This document shows positions 29,504 to 37,396 of a DNA stretch of 39,469 nt, one piece after another (position 1 is the first letter of the stretch; each line of letters opens with the position of its first letter). Position numbers and translations under genes: made by a program. The stretch is taken from NCBI GenBank assembly GCA_002369075.1, contig DFEG01000018.1, positions 1 to 39,469 of the forward strand. Reading direction: 5' to 3'. The stretch comes from Bacteroidales bacterium UBA3808. GTDB lineage: Bacteria > Bacteroidota > Bacteroidia > Bacteroidales > Paludibacteraceae. The notes beneath the pieces are model-generated. The model was not told where the DNA came from. It was given only the letters and a program-made list of their open reading frames with translations, and did no database searches.

Positions 29504-31366
29504 ATGGATAAAAACACTTGGATCGGCTTCTTATTGATAGCCGCAATTATCGTGGGCTTCACGATGCTCAACAGACCCTCGAAGGAGGAGTTGGCACGCC
29601 GCCAGCACGAACAGGACTCTATCGCTCTGCTGCAGATGGCAGAGATGGAGTCGCAACGGATTAGTGATTCACTCCAACTGGTCGCCGGCACTGCAGCCGG
29701 TGAGACCAAGGAGGTAGAGACCGAGGTTAAACCCGAAGAGCAATGGCTCACGCTCGAGAATGAAAAAGTGCGTCTGACGCTCTCCACCTACGGCGGTGTG
29801 ATCCAGCGCGCGGAACTGAAAGAGTACCACGCGTCGGGCGACAGTGTGAACCCGCTGTGCCTCTTCCGCGCAGACGAGTCGTCCTACGGCTTCACCCTCG
29901 TGACGATCAACAACCGCATTCTGCACACCTCCAATCTGGTATTCACACCCGTGGAGAGCGGGGACAAGAACAAAGCCGTCCTCCGTTGGCAGGGCGCTAA
30001 CGAGGGTGCCTGGCTCGATTTCGTCTATGAGCTTTCGGAGGATTACATGGTGCGCTTCACGCTCGTGCCGCACAACCTGCAGGCTGAACTGGCGCAGAAT
30101 ATCAACTCGCTGGAGTTCCAGTGGCGCCAGCTGATCCCGCAACAGGAGCAGGGACGCAAGTTCGAGGAGCGTTACGCCCAGCTGCAATACATGCTCGTGG
30201 GCGGTGATATGGAGAAACTGAGCGAGAGCAAGGACGACAGCCGGAAAGAGTCCGCCCGCGTCAAATGGATCGGGTACAAGGACCAGTTCTTCTCGACCGT
30301 CCTGATTGCCGACGAGGCGTTCACCTCCTCGCAGTTCACGTCCACCGTTCAACCCAAGCACTCGGGTTATATCAAGGAGTACAGCACCCACGCTTCGGTG
30401 CCCTTCGACCTGACGGGCAAGAGCACCACGGGCTTCCGGTTCTACTGCGGTCCGAACCATTACCACACTCTCAAGGCTTATGACGAAGGCGTGGAGAAAG
30501 ACGAGCGTCTGCACCTCAATGAGTTGGTGCCGTTGGGATGGAAAATCGTGAGCTGGATCAACACCGCACTCGTCATCCCGATGTTCGACCTCTTCACGAG
30601 TTGGGGACTCCATATCGGTATCGTCATTCTGCTGATGACCATCGTCATCAAGCTCATTATTCTGCCGTTCGTGTTCGTTTCCTATAAGTCGAGCGCGAAG
30701 ATGCGTGCGCTCAAACCGCAACTCGATGCCATCAATGAGAAGTACCCGGCGGACAAGATGCAGGAGCGCCAGGCGGCGACCATGCAACTCTATCAGCAGG
30801 CTGGCGTCAGTCCGATGTCCGGCTGTCTGCCGATGATTTTCCAGTTCCCGGTTCTGATGGCTATGTTCTGGTTCCTGCCGACAGCGATCGAGCTCCGTGG
30901 CAAGTCCCTCTTCTGGGCGGACGACCTCTCGACCTACGACGCCGTCTTCCACTGGGGCTTCAATATCCCGCTACTCGGCGACCACCTGTCCCTTTTCTGC
31001 CTCCTGATGACAATCTGTAACATGGCTTACACCTATATCACCATGCAGTCGCAGGCGACGGACCCGAACATGAAGTTCATGAAATACATGATGTATGCCA
31101 TGCCGCTCATGTTCCTCTTTATCTTCAACGACTACGCAGCCGGTCTGAGCTACTACTACCTCGTATCGCTGTTCTTCACGATCCTGCAGACCATGATCTT
31201 CCGCTGGACGCTGAACGACGAGAAGATGCTTGCCGAGATAGAAGCTAACAAAAAGAAAAAAGCCGGCAAACCTAAGTCCGGCTTTATGGAGAGATTGGAG
31301 AAAATGCAGCGCGAGCAGCAACGCTTAGCTCGCGAGCAGGCCAAAGCGGCTAATAAGCGTCGCTAA
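29504..31366 (+). CDS. yidC: Membrane protein insertase YidC
   Basis: 620 residues. YidC inserts and folds inner-membrane proteins alone or with SecYEG. It has an N-terminal transmembrane helix (about 6-22), a large periplasmic beta domain (about 60-340, for example LENEKVRLTLSTYGGVIQRA) and the conserved insertase core of five helices beginning at SWGLHIGIVILLMTIVIKLI, with PQLDAINEKYPADK in the cytoplasmic coiled-coil hairpin and SPMSGCLPMIFQFPVL. A basic tail (RLAREQAKAANKRR) probably contacts the ribosome. Length is typical for Bacteroidetes. The last 42 bp overlap the convergent unknown gene. Confidence 0.96.
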   Translation: MDKNTWIGFLLIAAIIVGFTMLNRPSKEELARRQHEQDSIALLQMAEMESQRISDSLQLVAGTAAGETKEVETEVKPEEQWLTLENEKVRLTLSTYGGVIQRAELKEYHASGDSVNPLCLFRADESSYGFTLVTINNRILHTSNLVFTPVESGDKNKAVLRWQGANEGAWLDFVYELSEDYMVRFTLVPHNLQAELAQNINSLEFQWRQLIPQQEQGRKFEERYAQLQYMLVGGDMEKLSESKDDSRKESARVKWIGYKDQFFSTVLIADEAFTSSQFTSTVQPKHSGYIKEYSTHASVPFDLTGKSTTGFRFYCGPNHYHTLKAYDEGVEKDERLHLNELVPLGWKIVSWINTALVIPMFDLFTSWGLHIGIVILLMTIVIKLIILPFVFVSYKSSAKMRALKPQLDAINEKYPADKMQERQAATMQLYQQAGVSPMSGCLPMIFQFPVLMAMFWFLPTAIELRGKSLFWADDLSTYDAVFHWGFNIPLLGDHLSLFCLLMTICNMAYTYITMQSQATDPNMKFMKYMMYAMPLMFLFIFNDYAAGLSYYYLVSLFFTILQTMIFRWTLNDEKMLAEIEANKKKKAGKPKSGFMERLEKMQREQQRLAREQAKAANKRR

Positions 31367-31822
31367 CTCGTCATCTACCAGCGCTTGTCCCTGTTGGGAG
31401 AGCGTGACGCCGTCCTGTTCGAGGAGTTGCTCGTAATGGGCACTCTCGAGCATCGGCGAGGTGATATCAATAAGGTGTACGCACTGCGTGGAGGCGAGAC
31501 GGAAAAGCGCGAGGTTATACAGCGCGTGGATATTACGCAGCCGCTCCACCTTACCGCCAAGCCAGTAAAGCACGTTCTTACGCTCCTGCATCGTCATGCC
31601 GCGGGTAATGAACGCAAAGTAACGGTTCTCGTCCATAATCGGAAGCGAAACCAGTACCGGTTCCTGGCCATGCGCACGTGCCTGCGCGATCTTATTAATA
31701 TATAGTGCCTTGTAGGCTACCAGATCCATCTTGGGTTGGTGAACTCCACTCGGGTTAGCGGCTATCTCCTGCCAGTTGTACTGCAAGCCGCTCTCAGGCT
31801 GAATAATAACGGTCTTGTCCAT
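31325..31822 (-). CDS. Unknown protein overlapping the end of yidC
   Basis: 165 residues from ATG 31820-31822; a longer frame exists only by using TTG at 31852. I do not recognise a family. The protein appears soluble, with mixed alpha/beta composition (LVSLPIMDENRYFAFITRG, VERLRNIHALYNLALFRLAS) and no signal peptide or transmembrane helix. It has its own promoter (31875-31905), which supports that it is real, and diverges from the LytTR regulator. Its C-terminus is encoded on the complement of the yidC tail, over 42 bp. Confidence 0.6.
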   Translation of the reverse strand: MDKTVIIQPESGLQYNWQEIAANPSGVHQPKMDLVAYKALYINKIAQARAHGQEPVLVSLPIMDENRYFAFITRGMTMQERKNVLYWLGGKVERLRNIHALYNLALFRLASTQCVHLIDITSPMLESAHYEQLLEQDGVTLSQQGQALVDDELATLISRFGLLAS

Positions 31823-31874
31823 AATGATAACTGTTTTAATAGTGTTAAACAATAGGTTTGTTTGAAAAACGATG

Positions 31875-31905
31875 CAAAATTACTGCTTTTCAGGGAGACG
31901 GACAA
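31875..31905 (-). promoter_or_regulatory. Promoter of the unknown gene 31325-31822
   Basis: Minus strand: -33 TTG (31903-31905), 20-bp spacer, -7 TAATTTTG (31875-31882). It is the only one of the nine promoters whose spacer lacks the CRTATNYCA extension. Confidence 0.7.
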
Positions 31906-31920
31906 GTAATTGTGATGAGT

Positions 31921-32003
31921 GACGAAAAAATATGACGAAATATGCATATTTGAGGACTAAAATACAAATATAGGGACGAAATCAGGCGCTTTCCTGTTTC
32001 GTC
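31921..32003 (+). promoter_or_regulatory. Candidate operator region of the LytTR regulator gene
   Basis: GACGAAA occurs at 31921-31927, 31934-31940 and 31975-31981 and inverted at 31997-32003. The last two form a hairpin (GACGAAA-CAGG against CCTG-TTTCGTC). A 14-bp palindrome AAATATGCATATTT lies at 31938-31951. LytTR proteins bind short direct repeats, so autoregulation is plausible. No convincing -7 box is visible. Confidence 0.45.
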
Positions 32004-32026
32004 ACACCAAGAAAGGAGACTAAAAC

Positions 32027-32821
32027 ATGAAGAAAATACCCCGTTCTATGCTGTCGGTGAACACGTTGCTCCTGCACGTGATCGGTGTGCCGGCTTACTT
32101 TCTGGCATTCATATTGGCGTACAAGAGCCAGTGGATGGTTCGGTTTCTGGACGGTCACGGAGGGCAGTTTATCCTCAATGTGCTCATGCTTATGTGTATC
32201 CTGATTGGTGTGCTGTGCGCGAGCCGTATTCCGGTGACGGTACTGAGAAAGGATATCCAGCTCTCGTGGTGGCAGTACGCCTTGTGGTCAGTCGGAGAGA
32301 TTATTGTTTTCTCGGCTTTCGCAGCGCTATATATGGCGCTCATATACGGAGATTACGGCTATTTCCCGGCTGTAGGGCAGTGTCTGAAAATCAACTTCAT
32401 GGTACTCCCGTACGCCTACCTCATCATTGATCTCCTTGTCGCACATATCTATCCGGACGAGGACGAAGTGGCGGAGGAAGACTTGGTACGGTTTGCGGAT
32501 ACCACAGGGCGGCTCAAGTTAGTCATCGCCCAAGATGTAATTCTTTATATTGAGGCGCAGGAGAACTATGTATCCGTCCATTATTTAGAGGGCGAGAAAC
32601 AAAAGGAGTATTCCCTCCGGCAATCGATGCGGGGAATAGAAGAACTCATGCAGAAACATGGTATTATCCGCTGCCAGAGGTCGTATTTCGTCAATCCGCG
32701 TCACGTGACGGTGCTGAGAAGAGACAAGGAAGGAATGATTCAGGCAGAGCTTGACACCACGCCCGGAAGACAGGTACCTGTCTCGCCCAAGTACTACGAG
32801 CAGTTAAGCAAAATGCTATAG
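32027..32821 (+). CDS. Membrane-anchored LytTR-family transcriptional regulator
   Basis: 264 residues. The N-terminal half has four hydrophobic helices (about 8-28, 42-62, 75-100 and 115-138). After an acidic linker (YPDEDEVAEEDL) comes a LytTR DNA-binding domain (about 165-262) with DVILYIEAQENYVSVHYLEG, RQSMRGIEELMQKHG, IRCQRSYFVNPRHV and VPVSPKYYEQL. There is no receiver domain, so it is a one-component membrane regulator and not a response regulator. The signal and target genes are unknown. An AAAGGAG sequence lies 8-14 bases before the ATG, and a GACGAAA-repeat region upstream may be its own binding site. No histidine kinase is adjacent. Confidence 0.88.
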   Translation: MKKIPRSMLSVNTLLLHVIGVPAYFLAFILAYKSQWMVRFLDGHGGQFILNVLMLMCILIGVLCASRIPVTVLRKDIQLSWWQYALWSVGEIIVFSAFAALYMALIYGDYGYFPAVGQCLKINFMVLPYAYLIIDLLVAHIYPDEDEVAEEDLVRFADTTGRLKLVIAQDVILYIEAQENYVSVHYLEGEKQKEYSLRQSMRGIEELMQKHGIIRCQRSYFVNPRHVTVLRRDKEGMIQAELDTTPGRQVPVSPKYYEQLSKML

Positions 32822-32829
32822 CATTCTGC

Positions 32830-32875
32830 GTTAAACTGTTAGACCGTTAAACCGTTAAACTGTTAAACTGTTGAC
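32830..32875. repeat. GTTAAACT-type tandem repeat at the end of rlmN
   Basis: Units GTTAAACT, GTTAGACC, GTTAAACC, GTTAAACT, GTTAAACT and GTTGACC. The array fills the gap after the LytTR gene and encodes, on the minus strand, the last residues of RlmN (NSLTV). Confidence 0.85.
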
Positions 32876-33907
32876 CAACATGCCGCAAGCAGCGAGAATA
32901 TCTTCGCCACGGGAACGGCGGATCGTAGTGGTCACACCATGGTCGGTGAGATAATCGCGGAGGAACTCCATCTGTTTCTCGTTAGAGCCCGGAAAATGCC
33001 GCTCTTCCTTGTTGGTACGCGCCACCTTCTCCACTCCTTCGTGGAAACGGATCAGGTTAATCCGGCTGTTCAGACCTTTGAGCAGCCGGATTATTTCTTT
33101 GGCGTGTCGGACGGAATCATTCTTTCCCGCCCAGCATATATACTCGAAGCTCACGCGGCGCTGGTGAGTCCAGTCGTATTGTTTGAGGAGGGCAATGACA
33201 TCGGCGATGGGCATGATTTTCTCCGCCGGCATGATTTGGGCACGTTCTGCGCCGAAGGGGTTGTGCATCGAGACCGCCAAGTGGCACTCGCTTTCGTCCA
33301 GAAAACGCTTCATGGCAGGCACTCCCACCGTGGAAACCGTGATACGCTTGGGTGACCATGCGCAGCCATAAGCCGCCGTCATGATTTCCAGCGAGCGGAG
33401 CACTTCGTCCATGTTGTCCATGGGTTCTCCTTCGCCCATATAAACGATATTAGAGAGCGGTTCGCGTCCGTCAGCGAGGGCTAAAGCGTCTGTCTCGAAT
33501 ATCTGGTTGAGAATCTCCGAAGCGTGCAGATGCCCGTGGAATCCGAGTGTTCCGGTCATACAGAACCGGCAGCCCATCTTACACCCCGCCTGGGTGGAGA
33601 CACAAAGGGTCGCGCGGTCATCCTCGGGGATATAGACCGTTTCTACAAACTGTCCGCCGGCCTCAAAGAGGTACTTACGCGTACCATCGGTGCTGACCGC
33701 CTCACGGACGGGCGCGTGGCGACCGACGGTATAGGCCGCCTTGAGCGCCTCACGGCCTTTGAGAGAGATATTCGTCATATCGTCTATCGTCCGCACACGG
33801 CGCACATAGAGCCACTCCGCCAACTGCTTGCCGGCGAACTTCTGCAGACCGGCAGCCAGCGCCACCTCCTGCAATTCAACCAATGTCTTACCTAATAGGG
33901 GTTCCAA
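32855..33907 (-). CDS. rlmN: Dual-specificity 23S rRNA/tRNA methyltransferase RlmN
   Basis: 350-residue radical-SAM enzyme that methylates C2 of adenosine in 23S rRNA and certain tRNAs. The iron-sulfur motif CKMGCRFC gives Cys109, Cys113 and Cys116; further signatures are NIVYMGEGEPMDNMD, PKRITVSTVGV, HNPFGAERAQIMP and the C-terminal TTIRRSRGEDILAACGML with its conserved Cys. The start codon is TTG (33905-33907) giving MEPLLGKTLVELQ; the next ATG would remove 43 residues of the conserved N-terminal domain. Repeat sequence lies at both ends: AATTACG units before the TTG, and GTTAAACT units in the last codons. Confidence 0.94.
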   Translation of the reverse strand: MEPLLGKTLVELQEVALAAGLQKFAGKQLAEWLYVRRVRTIDDMTNISLKGREALKAAYTVGRHAPVREAVSTDGTRKYLFEAGGQFVETVYIPEDDRATLCVSTQAGCKMGCRFCMTGTLGFHGHLHASEILNQIFETDALALADGREPLSNIVYMGEGEPMDNMDEVLRSLEIMTAAYGCAWSPKRITVSTVGVPAMKRFLDESECHLAVSMHNPFGAERAQIMPAEKIMPIADVIALLKQYDWTHQRRVSFEYICWAGKNDSVRHAKEIIRLLKGLNSRINLIRFHEGVEKVARTNKEERHFPGSNEKQMEFLRDYLTDHGVTTTIRRSRGEDILAACGMLVNSLTV

Positions 33908-33914
33908 TTACGAA

Positions 33915-34922
33915 TTACGAATTTCCAATCATCGTTACATCCATGTGCGGGTATGCGAAGGTGAAGCCCTGTGGCGGAAGTTCGGTGTAGAACCGCTCCT
34001 GGAGGTCAAAGTACACTCCCCAATAGTCCGCTCCGCGCACCCACACCCGGACAACAAAAGTGATGTCGTTCTCATTGAGGCTCTTGAGCGCCACGAAAGG
34101 TGCCGGAATGGCGTCCATCCTATAATTGACAGTCGAGAGCTGATAAGCGGATATATTGAGTTCCTCATACAGGGCTTTCGTATCCGTATCCGCCTGAAGA
34201 ACCCGTTTATCCGAATTAACAATAGCAAGGATCGCCTCTTTGCACGCCCTGGCATCCACGCCGTAGGAGACGCTCACTGACCACTCCACGCGTCTCAACG
34301 GACGACCGTTGTAATTATTGATTACGCCGTTGGAGAGTGCACCGTTGGGGAGGATCACCACTCTGTTATCAACCGTGAGGATTTTGGTAGCCGTTATATT
34401 GACCTCAATCACGGTACCGCTAACTCCCTGCGCCTCTATGAAATCGCCGGCTTTGAAGGGTTTGAAGGCAAGCAGCATGATTCCTCCGGCGAAGTTCTGC
34501 ACGGTACCGGATAGCGCCATACCTATCGCCATACCTCCGGCAGCCAGCAGGGCGGCGAGGGAAGTGGTGTTCACGCCCAAGGTACTGACCGATATAACAA
34601 CCAACAGGATTGTCAGAGAAATGGACACAAAGGACGATACGAACGAAGCTATCGTCGGTTCGGTCTTACGACGGGCGAACACACGATTGAGTATGCTTTT
34701 CACCCACCGGATAAGCAACATGCCGACTATGAAAATCAGCAATGCCGCCAGCACTTTAATGCCGAACTGAAGTATCTTCTCACCGAACATCTGCCAGAAG
34801 GTGTCCGGGTTCTCTTTGGCGAGTTCAATCATCTTCTGTGCATTGGCACGGGCGGAATCCTGCCGCGCCTGAATCTGCTCGGCGGTGAGTGCCTGCAGAA
34901 GGATAGTAAGGAGCATGTTCAT
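33915..34922 (-). CDS. MscS-family mechanosensitive ion channel
   Basis: 335 residues. A periplasmic N-terminus is followed by three transmembrane helices (about 50-72, 95-118 and the pore helix LAALLAAGGMAIGMALSGTVQNFAGG, about 122-148), the beta domain (FKAGDFIEAQGVSGTVIEV, ILPNGALSNGVINNY) and the C-terminal alpha/beta domain (PFVALKSLNENDITFVVRVWV). It relieves turgor by opening under membrane tension. Between VLQ and IPAPFVAL there are about 30 residues more than in typical small MscS proteins, including QLSTVNY (about residues 260-267), which matches the peptide from the GTTGACA heptamer array with only third-position changes. Seven bases separate it from rlmN. Confidence 0.92.
   Translation of the reverse strand: MNMLLTILLQALTAEQIQARQDSARANAQKMIELAKENPDTFWQMFGEKILQFGIKVLAALLIFIVGMLLIRWVKSILNRVFARRKTEPTIASFVSSFVSISLTILLVVISVSTLGVNTTSLAALLAAGGMAIGMALSGTVQNFAGGIMLLAFKPFKAGDFIEAQGVSGTVIEVNITATKILTVDNRVVILPNGALSNGVINNYNGRPLRRVEWSVSVSYGVDARACKEAILAIVNSDKRVLQADTDTKALYEELNISAYQLSTVNYRMDAIPAPFVALKSLNENDITFVVRVWVRGADYWGVYFDLQERFYTELPPQGFTFAYPHMDVTMIGNS
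34119..34145 (-). repeat. Degenerate heptamer-array remnant inside the mscS-type gene
   Basis: On the coding strand, TATCAGCTCTCGACTGTCAA encodes YQLSTVN and the next codons YR. Compared with the complement of the GTTGACA array (CAACTGTCAACTGTCAAC) the changes in this stretch are at third codon positions. Confidence 0.5.
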
Positions 34923-34925
34923 CGT

Positions 34926-35375
34926 TTACCGGATTCTGTCGGCGGCACGGACAAGCGCCTCGTCTTTGAGGATCCGCCGCGTAGCCATCATCGTTAATAC
35001 CAAGCATACCAAGGGGAAAGATGCCCAGGGAAGTATGTGCCACTCCACCCCAAGGCTCATCTTCGCAAGCCATACATAAAGCGCCAGCACGCCATAGTAG
35101 CCGAGGCAGAGCATCACCGTAAAGATGTTCAGCCGCGCCTGGAGAATACGGTTCTTATAGAGGAATATATCCACCAATGCGAGCAGGGGGATCAAGACCG
35201 TTGTGAGGGTCAGTCCCCAGAGTCCCTGCAAGGGTGCACCGCCGAGAGCGGACAGTTCATACACCTGCAGTTCCGTCCCTTCGGGGGAAACGAACTGCAC
35301 TACCGGCAGCCAAATCAGCACGATACCCAATACTACGGCTGCCAAGAGATAAAGAGTTTGTACTCGTTGTATCAT
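34926..35375 (-). CDS. DUF4293 family membrane protein
   Basis: 149 residues with four predicted transmembrane helices (about 7-25, 52-72, 83-105 and 112-132). The start MIQRVQTLYLLAAV and the general layout match DUF4293, a small inner-membrane family confined to Bacteroidetes with no known function. ATG 35375 is preferred; the longer frame begins with TTG inside an ATCAAATGTCAA repeat. It lies 3 bp from the mscS-type gene in a minus-strand cluster, so the two are probably co-transcribed. Confidence 0.8.
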   Translation of the reverse strand: MIQRVQTLYLLAAVVLGIVLIWLPVVQFVSPEGTELQVYELSALGGAPLQGLWGLTLTTVLIPLLALVDIFLYKNRILQARLNIFTVMLCLGYYGVLALYVWLAKMSLGVEWHILPWASFPLVCLVLTMMATRRILKDEALVRAADRIR

Positions 35376-35376
35376 A

Positions 35377-35402
35377 CAAATGTCAAATATCAAATGTCAA
35401 AT
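35377..35402. repeat. CAAATGTCAAATAT repeat between two minus-strand genes
   Basis: CAAATGTCAAATAT followed by CAAATGTCAAAT (14-bp period). It fills the whole gap between the acetyltransferase stop and the DUF4293 start. Confidence 0.85.
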
Positions 35403-35921
35403 CTACTCTTTCATTGCTTCTTCGAGGGAAGCGCATTTGTCTCCGTGGGCGTTGACCCACCCTATCTGTCGCGCAGGATTGCCCACCATGAGGGCGTAAG
35501 GCGGTACATCTTTGGTCACCACCGAGCCGGCACCGATGAGGCAGTACTCGCCGAGGGTGTGTCCGCAGACAATCGTAGCGTTGGCTCCGACGGACGCACC
35601 GCGTTTGAGAACCGTCTCGCGGTACTCGTCCTTGCGGCTCACGGCGGCACGCGGGTTGATCACGTTGGTGAACACCATCGAGGGTCCGAGGAACACGTCG
35701 TCCTCGCACCGCACGCCCGTATAGACGGAGACGTTGTTCTGGATCTTGCAGTTACGGCCGAGCACCACGTTCGGCGAGATCACCACGTTCTGACCTATAT
35801 TGCAATCCTCGCCTATCGTACAGCCGGACATAATATGGCTGAAATGCCAAATCTTCGTGCCCTTGCCGATTGAGCAGCCTTCGTCCACGTAAGACGACTC
35901 ATGTACAAAGAACTCTGCCAT
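35403..35921 (-). CDS. Left-handed beta-helix sugar N-acetyltransferase (WbpD/WlbB type)
   Basis: 172 residues of hexapeptide repeats (IGKGTKIWHFSHIMSGCTIG, IGQNVVISPNVVLG, VGANATIVCGHTLG), with the loop FTNVINPRAAVSRKDEYRET that is characteristic of UDP-2-acetamido-3-amino-2,3-dideoxy-glucuronate N-acetyltransferases, and a terminal VGNPARQIGWVN. The trimeric enzyme would use acetyl-CoA in the cytoplasm to make a diacetylated sugar nucleotide for surface polysaccharide. No other genes of that pathway are nearby, so the exact substrate is uncertain. Its ATG overlaps the rseP stop (35921). Confidence 0.75.
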   Translation of the reverse strand: MAEFFVHESSYVDEGCSIGKGTKIWHFSHIMSGCTIGEDCNIGQNVVISPNVVLGRNCKIQNNVSVYTGVRCEDDVFLGPSMVFTNVINPRAAVSRKDEYRETVLKRGASVGANATIVCGHTLGEYCLIGAGSVVTKDVPPYALMVGNPARQIGWVNAHGDKCASLEEAMKE

Positions 35922-37354
35922 CAGAAAAACAGTTTTAAGAGGTCATTACCATTGGCGAAAACGAGGAGGGCGAGGAGGATCCAGAAGCCGATGTTATTGG
36001 CGCGCTCCAGGAACTTGTCACTCGGCTTGCGACCCGTAATCATTTCCACCAGAAGGAACAGTATATATCCGCCGTCCAGCGCAGGGATCGGCAGGAAGTT
36101 CATGAAAGCGAGGATGATACTGAGGAATCCGGTCATATGCCAGAACGTGTACCAGCTCCAGAAAGCAGGGAACATGGAGCCGATGGCACCGAAGCCCCCG
36201 AGCGACTGTGCGCCCTCTTTGGTAAAGACGAGACGGAACTGCTTGACATACATCGCCAGAATGTCCCAGCCGTATCGGATTCCCGCGGGAATGGACCGGA
36301 GGAAACTGTATTCCGTGTGCTCGGTGGAGAAGAAAGCAAACTTGTTCTTCGCCGCCACTCCTATCCGTCCCTGGTCATTGAGGAAGAGGTGTGCCGTCAG
36401 CCGTTCTCCGGCACGGTAATAATCGATGGTGACGGAGTCGCAGGGGTGTTGTTGCAGCTCCTGCGTCACCTGCACCTGGCAGGGCGTAGGCACACCGGCT
36501 ACAGCCACGATGCTGTCCCCTTTCTGCAATCCGGCATAGTACGCCGCATTCTCCGGCAGGACGGTATCGATGACGAACGGCACCCACTCGGAGAGGAGCA
36601 CGTACCGCTGCCTGGTGTAGTTCTTGTCGGCGCGGGCTTTCTCGCGCTCCGCCTTGTCGTAGGCGTTCTGCAGTGCCAGGTAACGCGTGCCGAGATCCTC
36701 GCTCATCGTCAAACGGACAGTGTCGGTACCGCGCAGCACCACCACCTCGCGCTTGCCCTCAATGATGAGGGATTGCACGACATCGCCCAACTGCTCCGGC
36801 TCCGTGCCGTCAATGGTCAGAATCTTGTCCTGCTGCTCGAAGCCCTCGTCCAGAAGGACCTGCGAGTAATAGAGACCGGTGTTCACGTTCCTGAGCGGAA
36901 GGGTATCCGTGCCGTACTGCCAGAGCAACATCGTGAAGATGACGATGGCGCCGATGAAGTTCACCAGGATACCGCCCATGATAATGAACAGCCTCTGCCA
37001 TGCGGGCTTGGAGCGGAACTCCCATTCCTGGGGTTCGGCTGCGAGGTCGTCCGTCGAGTGGGTCTCATCGACCATGCCGGCGATGGCGCAATAGCCGCCG
37101 AAAGGCAGCCATCCTATACCCCACTCCGTGGTCTCGGGGTGTTTGTCCCACTCCTCATCCTCGTTCGGGGCAAAGAACTTCACATGCCACTTGCCGTCGA
37201 ACTTCTTGAACCGAACGAGCGAGATCCGGGGATTGAAGAACATATAGAATTTCTCCACGCGGACGCCGAAGATCCGGGCGAAGGTGAAGTGCCCTAACTC
37301 GTGGATCAGCACGAGGAACGAAAGGGCGAGTATCAGTTGGATTGCTTGAATCAC
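35921..37354 (-). CDS. rseP: RIP metalloprotease RseP (site-2 protease family)
   Basis: 477 residues. The zinc site HELGH (18-22) is in the first transmembrane helix, and the second metal ligand lies in PIPALDGGYILFLLVE near the C-terminus. Two PDZ-like regions lie between them (about 155-225 with LNDEGF-like DEGFEQQDKILTIDG, and 265-330 with AAYYAGLQKGDSIVAV). The family cleaves transmembrane anti-sigma factors and signal-peptide remnants. It is found beside dxr, as in many bacteria. Insertions in the PDZ region (residues about 230-250, charged) are normal for Bacteroidetes. Confidence 0.94.
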   Translation of the reverse strand: MIQAIQLILALSFLVLIHELGHFTFARIFGVRVEKFYMFFNPRISLVRFKKFDGKWHVKFFAPNEDEEWDKHPETTEWGIGWLPFGGYCAIAGMVDETHSTDDLAAEPQEWEFRSKPAWQRLFIIMGGILVNFIGAIVIFTMLLWQYGTDTLPLRNVNTGLYYSQVLLDEGFEQQDKILTIDGTEPEQLGDVVQSLIIEGKREVVVLRGTDTVRLTMSEDLGTRYLALQNAYDKAEREKARADKNYTRQRYVLLSEWVPFVIDTVLPENAAYYAGLQKGDSIVAVAGVPTPCQVQVTQELQQHPCDSVTIDYYRAGERLTAHLFLNDQGRIGVAAKNKFAFFSTEHTEYSFLRSIPAGIRYGWDILAMYVKQFRLVFTKEGAQSLGGFGAIGSMFPAFWSWYTFWHMTGFLSIILAFMNFLPIPALDGGYILFLLVEMITGRKPSDKFLERANNIGFWILLALLVFANGNDLLKLFF

Positions 37355-37362
37355 AATGCTAA

Positions 37363-37394
37363 TGAATAATGATTAATGATTAATGATTAATGAA
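37363..37394. repeat. ATTAATG heptamer array between rseP and dxr
   Basis: Four to five units of the 7-mer TAATGAT/ATTAATG in tandem, filling the spacer between the dxr stop and the rseP start. Confidence 0.85.
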
Positions 37395-37396
37395 TA

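Noticed and set aside
31823..31852. Longer start (TTG) for the unknown gene 31325-31822
   Set aside because: An ATG at 31822 follows in a better context and the extra codons look like leader sequence.
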